In this document: positions 43,008 through 49,547 of the stretch, piece by piece
How positions within the stretch are numbered: the first letter of the stretch is position 1
How the letters are laid out: the number at the start of each line of letters is the position of its first letter
Assembly: GCA_041695045.1 (NCBI GenBank)
Contig: JBGFRR010000044.1
Coordinates: forward strand, 1-49,547
Direction of reading: 5' to 3'
Length of the DNA: 49,547 bases
Origin: JBGFRR01 sp041695045
GTDB taxonomy: Bacteria; Bacteroidota; Ignavibacteria; UBA10030
The notes under the pieces: generated by a model
The model's database searches: none
Seen by the model: the letters and a program-made list of their open reading frames with translations, nothing else
Told to the model about the DNA's origin: nothing
Position numbers and translations under genes: made by a program

Positions 43008-44210
43008 TCACATCCTCTCTGAACGATGCTGCGGTAAACTTTCAACTAACATCGGATCGTGAACCGGCACGATGCTTCGTCTTGAGAACGCACGCAACGA
43101 AAGATACAGAAACAGCGCGAGCGCTCCAACAATCGGCGCAACCTCCCATACATTGAACAGCGGCTGTGCCGGCATAAACGGCGGGAGAATCATCCAGAAC
43201 AGGTCGATCCAGTGGCCGATGAGAACGATGATGCAGACTCGAAGCAGCAATCCTTCGTTCTTCTTCGTCCACGCGGGCAGGAGAACGACAAACGGAATCA
43301 CCCAATTGAAGAGTACGTTCACCACCGTAAAGATGATCCAGCTTCCCTCCTCGCGCTTCACAAAATACGTCACTTCTTCCGGAATGTTAGCATACCAGAT
43401 CAACATATACTGACTGAACCAGATGTACATCCAGAACGTGCTGAATGCGAAGATGAGTTTACCCAAACTGTGGAGATGATGAGGGGAGAGAACGTGTTCG
43501 AACGGCCCCCATCGCCTCAAAAGAATGGCGAGAATGGTGATAGCAGCCAGCCCGGCCAAAAACGTCCCGGTAAAATTGTACACCCCGAAGATGGTGCTGT
43601 ACCAATGCGGCTCCAACGACATTATCCAGTCCATACTCGCGAGCGTGAAGCTCAATGCAAAGACGATAAGGAAGATTGCCGAAGCCGTTTTCGTTCGACC
43701 GAGAATCTTCACGGCGCTTCCGTTGCTTCCCTCCTGTCTGCGTGAAAGCTTCAGCACATACGCGCCGAACCCAATCCAGAGAGCAAGATAGATGACCGTA
43801 CGGATAATAAAGAACGGTGTATTGAGCCACCACGTTTTGCCGCTCAGAATCGGATCACCTGCGACAACCTCAATGTGGCTCCATTCATACAATGAATGAA
43901 TGCCGAACATCACTGCAAGCATCACGAGTGCGCCAAACGGGAGCGTGGAGAGCATCGCCTCTGGAACGCGGCGGATGGCCGTTCCCCAGCCGGCATTCGT
44001 AACCGCCAGGAGCGCGATGAACAACGCCGCGGCAACACCCAACCCCACAACATAGTAGCCCGCCAACAGCACGTTAGGCCAGATGCGGGCCGGTGCTGCG
44101 AAGAGCCCTACAACACTCACACCAATCCCAACGCCTGCGACAATCAACAGATTGTTCATCAGCGTGCGCGATGGGGTGAATCGTTTTGTGAAATGACTGG
44201 TGTCGGTCAT
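43008..44210 (-). CDS. actF: Alternative complex III subunit ActF
   Basis: A 400-residue integral membrane protein with about ten helices (NNLLIVAGVGIGVSVVGLFA ... TFWMYIWFSQYMLIWYANIP), matching the ActF family in length and in the FSQYMLIWYANIPEE segment. ACIII oxidises menaquinol and reduces cytochrome c or a bound oxidase. It lies in the canonical order after actE, one base from its stop. Confidence 0.93.
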   Translation of the reverse strand: MTDTSHFTKRFTPSRTLMNNLLIVAGVGIGVSVVGLFAAPARIWPNVLLAGYYVVGLGVAAALFIALLAVTNAGWGTAIRRVPEAMLSTLPFGALVMLAVMFGIHSLYEWSHIEVVAGDPILSGKTWWLNTPFFIIRTVIYLALWIGFGAYVLKLSRRQEGSNGSAVKILGRTKTASAIFLIVFALSFTLASMDWIMSLEPHWYSTIFGVYNFTGTFLAGLAAITILAILLRRWGPFEHVLSPHHLHSLGKLIFAFSTFWMYIWFSQYMLIWYANIPEEVTYFVKREEGSWIIFTVVNVLFNWVIPFVVLLPAWTKKNEGLLLRVCIIVLIGHWIDLFWMILPPFMPAQPLFNVWEVAPIVGALALFLYLSLRAFSRRSIVPVHDPMLVESLPQHRSERM

Positions 44211-44211
44211 T

Positions 44212-44832
44212 TTACTTTCCCGTCAACGGTTCGGTTGAGTCTGGAGACCCGACCTTCGCCGTCTGTGTTTGGACAGCCTGGAGCGAACGTACAAACTGAA
44301 TCGCCCGCCAGCGGTCGAGCGGCTCAACTTGCGACGCGAGCGACGGCATATTCGCCTGCCCGTACGTGATGATGTGAAACATCGTTCCATCTTCCATCTT
44401 CATTGCTTTCTCGGCAAGCAATGAGGATGGCGGCGGGAATCCGCGCTGCACCACAGGCCCATCGCCTGCGCCGCCGATGCCGTGACACGGCTGGCAGTAC
44501 GCGGCATACATCATTCTGCCGCGATCTGGCTGCGGGTCCGCCTCGTTTGCAAAGGGACTCTGCAACTCCTTCCCTGCGCGCAGGGCATTCTCCGGCGTTG
44601 CGCGATACGGCAGCAGCGTGAACGAGCGAGGGATGGTTCCCGCCGCAGGCTTTTGCAAAGTCTTTCCGTCCGGAAAGTTCGGATTCGGCGAGAAGGCATC
44701 GTACGAAACCGACTCCACCATCCCTGGCAAAATTTCGTAATTGCGCTCGGTGAAGTCGCGCCGCAGCATCCACGTAAACGAGACGACGGCGATGAGGGCA
44801 ACGAGGAGTACGATGTTGATTCCGCTTCGCAT
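44212..44832 (-). CDS. actE: Alternative complex III monoheme cytochrome ActE
   Basis: About 206 residues. An N-terminal signal anchor (MRSGINIVLLVALIAVVSF) precedes a cytochrome c domain with one heme motif CQPCH and a distal Met candidate in QANMPSLASQ. The start at 44832 shares bases with the actD stop (TAATG). It is the electron exit of the complex to periplasmic acceptors. Confidence 0.93.
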   Translation of the reverse strand: MRSGINIVLLVALIAVVSFTWMLRRDFTERNYEILPGMVESVSYDAFSPNPNFPDGKTLQKPAAGTIPRSFTLLPYRATPENALRAGKELQSPFANEADPQPDRGRMMYAAYCQPCHGIGGAGDGPVVQRGFPPPSSLLAEKAMKMEDGTMFHIITYGQANMPSLASQVEPLDRWRAIQFVRSLQAVQTQTAKVGSPDSTEPLTGK

Positions 44833-45386
44833 TACGTTTCGTTCTCCCAATCGAGCGAGCGCATGGATCCATCCACACGCTCTTCGAGATGAATCAGATT
44901 GTGTCGCTTGAACATCCCGCGCACGCGTTCGACGTCAAACGCCGCATCGGTTTCTTCTAATACTAACACGAACCGGTCGTTCGTCACGCCGTTGTACAAC
45001 ACCGGCGGTTTCTTGCCGGGGCGCAGGCGACTCACGATGAAGAATGCGAGCACCGTTCCAACGCCGGCAAAGAGCACCATAATTTCGAACGTGACCGGCA
45101 CGAACGCCGGCACGGAACTCAGCGGCTTGCCTCCGACATTCACCGGCCAGCTCGTCGCCGACGTCCAAATCTGATACCATAATTTCACCACCGCTCCGGT
45201 CAATCCCAGGAGCAAACAGATCCACGGGAGCTTGGAGGGCTTGACACCCATCGCGTCATCTAAACCGTGAACTGCAAACGGCGTGTAGACGTCGACGATC
45301 GTGTAACCTTCTTTCCGCGCCTCGCGTGTGGCGTTGACAATGTCATTCTCATCTCCAAACACACCGACCAAATACCGGGCGCTCAT
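44832..45386 (-). CDS. actD: Alternative complex III subunit ActD (DUF3341)
   Basis: A 184-residue protein with two membrane helices (LPWICLLLGLTGAVVKLWY, FEIMVLFAGVGTVLAFFIV) between soluble ends. The N-terminal YLVGVFGDENDIVNATREAR and the C-terminal DRFVLVLEETDAAFDVERVR follow DUF3341. Its ATG overlaps the actC stop (ATGA), and its stop overlaps the actE start. Confidence 0.93.
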   Translation of the reverse strand: MSARYLVGVFGDENDIVNATREARKEGYTIVDVYTPFAVHGLDDAMGVKPSKLPWICLLLGLTGAVVKLWYQIWTSATSWPVNVGGKPLSSVPAFVPVTFEIMVLFAGVGTVLAFFIVSRLRPGKKPPVLYNGVTNDRFVLVLEETDAAFDVERVRGMFKRHNLIHLEERVDGSMRSLDWENET

Positions 45387-46792
45387 ACCGCCGCCGCCTC
45401 TCGTTTCAACTCCTTCACGTGGCCCTCATCCCCTCTTGCCAGCCTCCCATAACTCAAGACGCTTTTCACTTCGCCGATTGAGATGACGGGCAAGTATCGC
45501 ACAAACAACAGGAAGAGCGTGAAGAAGAGTCCGAAACTCCCGATGAGCGTCGCAACTTCCACAAACGTTGGTGTGTAGTGCGCCCAGCTCGAGGGGAGAA
45601 AATCCCGCGAGAGCGACGTCACGATGATGACGAATCGTTCGAACCACATTCCCACGTTGATGAGAATGACGAGAAAGAACACAACGGTAAGATTGTTTCG
45701 GATTTTCTTCGACCAGAAGAACTGCGGCACAACGAGATTGCACGCGACCATCGTCCAGTAGGCCCACGCATAGGGACCGAGCGCGCGGTTAATGAACGCG
45801 AAGCGCTCGTATTCGTTGCCCGAGTAAAGGGCGATGAAGAACTCGGTCGCATACGCTAATCCCACCATTCCTCCCGTGGCGATGATCACCTTGCACATCG
45901 TTTCGATGTGATGCATGGTGATGTAATCTTCAAGACTCATCACTTTGCGCGCGATGAGCATCAGCGTGAGCACCATTGCAAAGCCGGAGAAGACCGCGCC
46001 CGCAACGAAGTACGGCGGAAAGATGGTGGTATGCCATCCCGGAATCACCGACGTGGCAAAATCCCAGCTCACAATCGTATGCACGGAGACAACCAGCGGC
46101 GTTGCGAGTCCGGCAAGAAGCAGGTAGACGGTCTCATAGCGCGACCAGGTTCGGCTGGAGCCGTTCCAGCCCAAGCTGAAGAAACCGTAGAGTGCCTTTT
46201 TGACTTTTGCCTTCGTCCGGTCGCGCAGCGTGGCAAGGTCGGGAATCAAACCGACGTACCAAAACACGAGTGAGATGGTGAAATACGTACCGATGGCGAA
46301 CATATCCCACACGAGCGGCGAGCGGAAATTCACCCACAACGGCCCGCGCAGGTTCGGATACGGAATCACCCAGAACGCGAGCCACGGCCGACCGAGATGA
46401 ATGATCGGGAAGAGTCCCGCGCAAATGACAGCAAAGATCGTCATTGCCTCGGCCGAGCGACTGACCGATGTGCGCCACCGCTGGCGGAACAGAAAGAGAA
46501 TGGCCGAGATGAGCGTGCCGGCGTGGCCGATGCCGATCCAGAAGACAAAGTTGGTGATGTCGAAGGCCCAGCCGACGGTGTTGTTCAATCCCCACGTTCC
46601 GATGCCGGTCATCAGCTGGTACGACACTGCCCACACACCGAGACCCAACATCGTGAGCGCAACGAAGAAGGCAGCGTACCACAAACCAGAGGGCTTTTGA
46701 TCCAGCAAGTCGGCCACGTCGTGCGTTACATCGGCGTACGACTTGTTGCCGTGAATGAGCGGTTTACGGAGAATGGAGAAGATTTCAGACAT
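45383..46792 (-). CDS. actC: Alternative complex III subunit ActC (NrfD/PsrC-like)
   Basis: A 469-residue polytopic membrane protein of the NrfD/PsrC family, about ten helices, with GIGHAGTLISAILFLFRQ and IIHLGRPW as in ActC. It carries the quinol site next to the ActB iron-sulfur subunit and may take part in proton translocation. Its start overlaps the end of actB by eight bases. Confidence 0.95.
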   Translation of the reverse strand: MSEIFSILRKPLIHGNKSYADVTHDVADLLDQKPSGLWYAAFFVALTMLGLGVWAVSYQLMTGIGTWGLNNTVGWAFDITNFVFWIGIGHAGTLISAILFLFRQRWRTSVSRSAEAMTIFAVICAGLFPIIHLGRPWLAFWVIPYPNLRGPLWVNFRSPLVWDMFAIGTYFTISLVFWYVGLIPDLATLRDRTKAKVKKALYGFFSLGWNGSSRTWSRYETVYLLLAGLATPLVVSVHTIVSWDFATSVIPGWHTTIFPPYFVAGAVFSGFAMVLTLMLIARKVMSLEDYITMHHIETMCKVIIATGGMVGLAYATEFFIALYSGNEYERFAFINRALGPYAWAYWTMVACNLVVPQFFWSKKIRNNLTVVFFLVILINVGMWFERFVIIVTSLSRDFLPSSWAHYTPTFVEVATLIGSFGLFFTLFLLFVRYLPVISIGEVKSVLSYGRLARGDEGHVKELKREAAAV

Positions 46793-49547
46793 TGCGTTCT
46801 ATCTCTCTGTTTTTCACCATCGTCATATACCCCACGGACGGTTCGACACCGATTTCTTCCAACACGCGGTAGTAGCGCGGGTTGTTCATCCGTTTGGCAA
46901 GCTCGCTCTCCGGATTGTTCATATCGCCAAAGACGATTGCCTTTGCCGGACACGATTGCGCGCAGGCCGGTTGGATGTCGCCCTCCTTCAACGGTACGCC
47001 GTTGTTGCGAGCGTCGATCTTCGCCTCCTGAATCCGCTGTACACAGAATGTGCACTTCTCCATCACGCCGCGATCACGCACCGTGATGTCGGGGTTGAGG
47101 ACGAGCTTGTGCCGCTCGTCGCCGTGCTCGTACTGAAACCAGTTGAAGCGGCGGACTTTGTAAGGACAGTTGTTCGAACAGTAGCGCGTGCCGATACAGC
47201 GGCTGTACACCTGCTGGTTCAATCCTTCTTCACTGTGGACGGTTGCGAGTACTGGGCAGACTGTCTCACACGGCGCGTTGTCGCAGTGATGGCACATCAT
47301 CGGCTGATGAGCGACGGAAAATCCGCCGTCGCTCTCGTCGTAGTAACGGTCGATGCGGATCCACGCCAGCTCGCGACTGCGATGAACTTCATCCTTGCCG
47401 ACCACCGGTATATTGTTCTCCGCCATACAACTCACCACGCATGCCGAGCAACCGGTGCACGCAGTCAGATCGATTGCCATTCCCCAGTGGTGTCCCGGAT
47501 ACTGATGCGGATTGCCCCACAGGCTGACAATCTCGTGTTTGTGAAAACTGCCGGATGACGGATCTGCAGTGTATGCAGCGAGTGTCGTTTCCTGTACTAT
47601 GGGGCGACGCTGACCGTCCTTGGGTGCCAGATGGGCGGGAACGTGAAGCGAGTGGTGATCCTGCGTTGATGCGAGTGTGTGTCGCCGGCCGGTTTTCGTG
47701 ACGCGGACGTTGGACAAAGTGTATTGAATCAAATCCCCCTTCCACGCGAGCAGTGGTGCGGCGTTCTTGCCGACAAGCTCACCGGGAGGAACCGTGGGCT
47801 TCGCTTCAAGCCACTGTGGACCGATCTTCGTGAAACGGTCGGTCCCTTTGCGTCCGTAGCCGAGTGCAACGGCGATCGTGCCGTCGCTTTGTCCGGGTTG
47901 AATGTGAGCGGGAAGCTCAATCGTTTTTCCATCGACCTCGAGGCGTACCACATCTCCTTCAGAAAGATTAAGCTGCTTTGCGCTCTTCCGTGAGAATGAT
48001 GCGTAGTTATCCCAGACGACCTTCGTAACCGGATCGGGAAGCTCCTGCAGCCACGGATTGTGCGCGTGTCGGCCATCGAGCATTGACACGGTGGGATACA
48101 GAACGAGAGACAAACCCGCCGTTTCCGTCGCGTGAACGGACTCACGCATCGCCCCGACCTGTCGGAGCACAGCATCAAGATTGAACGACCGGACAGGAAC
48201 ACGCTGCGGCCTGCCTGTCCGGTAGGCAGGTTGTATCTCAACAAATCCGTCTCTCACTGCGTTGTTCCAGAACTTCTCAAAGACTCTCTCCTTCGTCTGT
48301 CGCTTGAAGAGTGTCCGCTCCCACTCACGCCGCATCAGATCGTACACGGTTGAATGTTCGCCCATCCACACTGCTACGTTCTCGATGAAGGGACGCGTCG
48401 AGCCGAACGGCTGAACGAGCGGCTGTGTAACGGTGAGCACGCCGGCAATCGGCTCGGCATCGCTCCACGATTCCAGCGCGTGCGGCTCAGGACACACAAC
48501 GGTTGCCGTCTCCGCGGTTTCGTCAACGCGCTCTGTCGCACGAACGACGAGAGGGATCTTCCTCACCCACTCCGCAAACTCTGCACCCTCCGGCAAATCA
48601 TACACGGGGTTGCATCCCTGAATGAAGAGCGCCGAGACTGCGCCCGCCTTCAGTTCATCCAACAGCAATCTTAGGTCTGCATCGCTTCCCTGTTTTTGAT
48701 AGGATGGACGTTCGATATCAATCGCCCTCCCGTAATTGCCCAGCGCGTAGTTAATGAAGTTGATTTGGATTTGCACTTCGAGGTCGTTGAGTCCGCTCAC
48801 GACCAACGCTTTGCCGCGCACCGCCCACAACCGATCGGCGAACGTTCTCACTGTCGCGTCTCCAGACTCCGTCAGCAAATCGAGGTTTGCCTTGGCCACG
48901 ATCGCTCCGGCAAGGTGGCGAATCATTTGCCGTATTTCCGCGGGCGTCCGCCGAAGGCGGACATCGGCGTTGCTGCCGGTCAGTGAGACGTGCGATTCGA
49001 CCTGCGCGTGGTATGAAAATGACGGCGGCGTTCCTTTCAGCGACCGCTTGGCTTGATATGCAGCAGTGAATTCGACAGGCGAGATCCACGTCCCCAAGAA
49101 ATCCGCGTCGAAGCTGATGATGACATCTGCTTGCTCAAACCGGTAGTGGGGGAGAACTCGCGCCCCGTGCGTTCTCTCGTGCGCGTCGAGAATTGCAGAC
49201 GACGACAGCGCATCGTACTGGACGTGCTTGGCGTTCTTGAATCCTGCAAGGAAGCGGCGGATAAACTCGTTTGTGGTGGGACTCGTGATCGTCCCCGTGA
49301 GCAAACGGAGCGCGCCGCCTTCTCTCTTCATCCCCGCAAGCTCTTCAACCACTCTTTGATCAACCTCATCCCACGTACTTGGCTTGCCGCCGATAAGCGG
49401 TTGCATGAGCCGTTGCGAGTCATATAAACCCAACAGCGACGCTTGCCCGATAGCGCACAGCCCGCCGCGTGAGATGGGATGATCATAATTTCCTTCCAAC
49501 TTGATCGGTCGCCCGTCGCGACTCTTCGCTATCGCGCCGCAGCCCGC
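46785..49547 (-). CDS. actB: Alternative complex III subunit ActB, 5' end outside the window
   Basis: At least 920 residues; the frame runs off the right edge (AGCGAIAKSRDGRPIKLEGN), so the true start is not seen. The N-terminal two thirds are a molybdopterin-oxidoreductase fold that in ACIII carries no Mo. The C-terminal third is a ferredoxin domain: CTGCSACVVSC, CHHCDNAPCETVCP, CIGTRYCSNNCP, CTFC...CAQSCP. A short palindromic repeat (48210-48230) encodes PAYRTGR within the fold. actA is presumably upstream, beyond the window. Confidence 0.93.
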   Translation of the reverse strand, partial: AGCGAIAKSRDGRPIKLEGNYDHPISRGGLCAIGQASLLGLYDSQRLMQPLIGGKPSTWDEVDQRVVEELAGMKREGGALRLLTGTITSPTTNEFIRRFLAGFKNAKHVQYDALSSSAILDAHERTHGARVLPHYRFEQADVIISFDADFLGTWISPVEFTAAYQAKRSLKGTPPSFSYHAQVESHVSLTGSNADVRLRRTPAEIRQMIRHLAGAIVAKANLDLLTESGDATVRTFADRLWAVRGKALVVSGLNDLEVQIQINFINYALGNYGRAIDIERPSYQKQGSDADLRLLLDELKAGAVSALFIQGCNPVYDLPEGAEFAEWVRKIPLVVRATERVDETAETATVVCPEPHALESWSDAEPIAGVLTVTQPLVQPFGSTRPFIENVAVWMGEHSTVYDLMRREWERTLFKRQTKERVFEKFWNNAVRDGFVEIQPAYRTGRPQRVPVRSFNLDAVLRQVGAMRESVHATETAGLSLVLYPTVSMLDGRHAHNPWLQELPDPVTKVVWDNYASFSRKSAKQLNLSEGDVVRLEVDGKTIELPAHIQPGQSDGTIAVALGYGRKGTDRFTKIGPQWLEAKPTVPPGELVGKNAAPLLAWKGDLIQYTLSNVRVTKTGRRHTLASTQDHHSLHVPAHLAPKDGQRRPIVQETTLAAYTADPSSGSFHKHEIVSLWGNPHQYPGHHWGMAIDLTACTGCSACVVSCMAENNIPVVGKDEVHRSRELAWIRIDRYYDESDGGFSVAHQPMMCHHCDNAPCETVCPVLATVHSEEGLNQQVYSRCIGTRYCSNNCPYKVRRFNWFQYEHGDERHKLVLNPDITVRDRGVMEKCTFCVQRIQEAKIDARNNGVPLKEGDIQPACAQSCPAKAIVFGDMNNPESELAKRMNNPRYYRVLEEIGVEPSVGYMTMVKNREIERNV
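48210..48230. repeat. TGCCTGCC-type palindrome inside actB
   Basis: CCTGCCT-GTCCGGT-AGGCAGG, a 7-bp stem with a 7-base loop, in frame within actB and encoding Pro-Ala-Tyr-Arg-Thr-Gly-Arg. It matches the repeat at 3130-3162 in its core. The reading frame is kept. Confidence 0.7.

Overview
The window reads as a chromosomal segment of an anaerobic or microaerophilic bacterium near the Bacteroidota/Chlorobiota/Ignavibacteriota boundary. The grounds are a secreted multiheme cytochrome ending in an NYPNPFNPST-type (type IX secretion, T9SS) C-terminal domain, an alternative complex III operon, signal peptides cleaved before Gln, and strong AGGAGG ribosome sites. The taxon is an inference; no rRNA or tRNA gene was seen. 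Almost all genes lie on the minus strand; only 10.75-16.06 kb is on the plus strand.

Layout. 0-7 kb: a sigma-54-driven envelope operon (two small DxDxDG proteins, one rich in His, Met, Asn and Gly, an outer-membrane barrel, a small membrane protein and a partial secreted protein) beside its likely regulators, a sensor kinase, a 63-residue protein and an NtrC-type regulator. 7-9 kb: an extracellular octaheme cytochrome gene broken by two in-frame stops. 9-10.3 kb: citrate synthase. 10.7-16 kb (plus): a damaged Fe-S / GcvH-like cluster, then a sigma-54 promoter, a sensor kinase with c-type heme motifs, its NtrC-type partner and an archaemetzincin. 16-18.3 kb: a 13-heme cytochrome fused to a b-type membrane domain. 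18.4-23.7 kb: FeoAB, UspA, TonB, OsmC and hemerythrin, the last with a sigma-54 promoter. 23.9-29.2 kb: MobA, FmdE-like, MoaA, HemN and a NapH-like polyferredoxin. 29.5-35 kb: a sigma-54-headed pyruvate:ferredoxin oxidoreductase operon with a receiver protein, a TraR/DksA-type protein and Cys-rich proteins. 35-38 kb: a third kinase/NtrC pair with its own sigma-54 promoter. 38-39 kb: a VapBC-like pair beside a gene remnant. 39-42.3 kb: a MerR / DsrE-like / TusA / membrane / HdrD-DsrK-like operon suggesting sulfur or thiol redox transfer. 42.4-49.5 kb: alternative complex III (actBCDEF) plus a lipoprotein.

How it fits together. Three separate sensor-kinase/NtrC pairs and five good -24/-12 promoters, plus one weak one, lie within 42 kb, so sigma-54 appears to control redox and central metabolism here: the POR operon, the hemerythrin/OsmC operon, the heme-sensor kinase and the envelope operon. 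Electron flow can be sketched from POR (ferredoxin) through membrane Fe-S and multiheme proteins and ACIII to periplasmic or extracellular cytochromes. MobA/MoaA, HemN and Feo supply molybdenum cofactor, heme and iron.

A second theme is a family of GC-rich palindromic elements. They form terminators, fill intergenic space, and appear to sit in frame inside moaA, actB and the 3' end of a kinase gene. Damage is concentrated at 7.1-12.4 kb: two nonsense codons and two C-run frameshifts. It may be real decay or assembly error.
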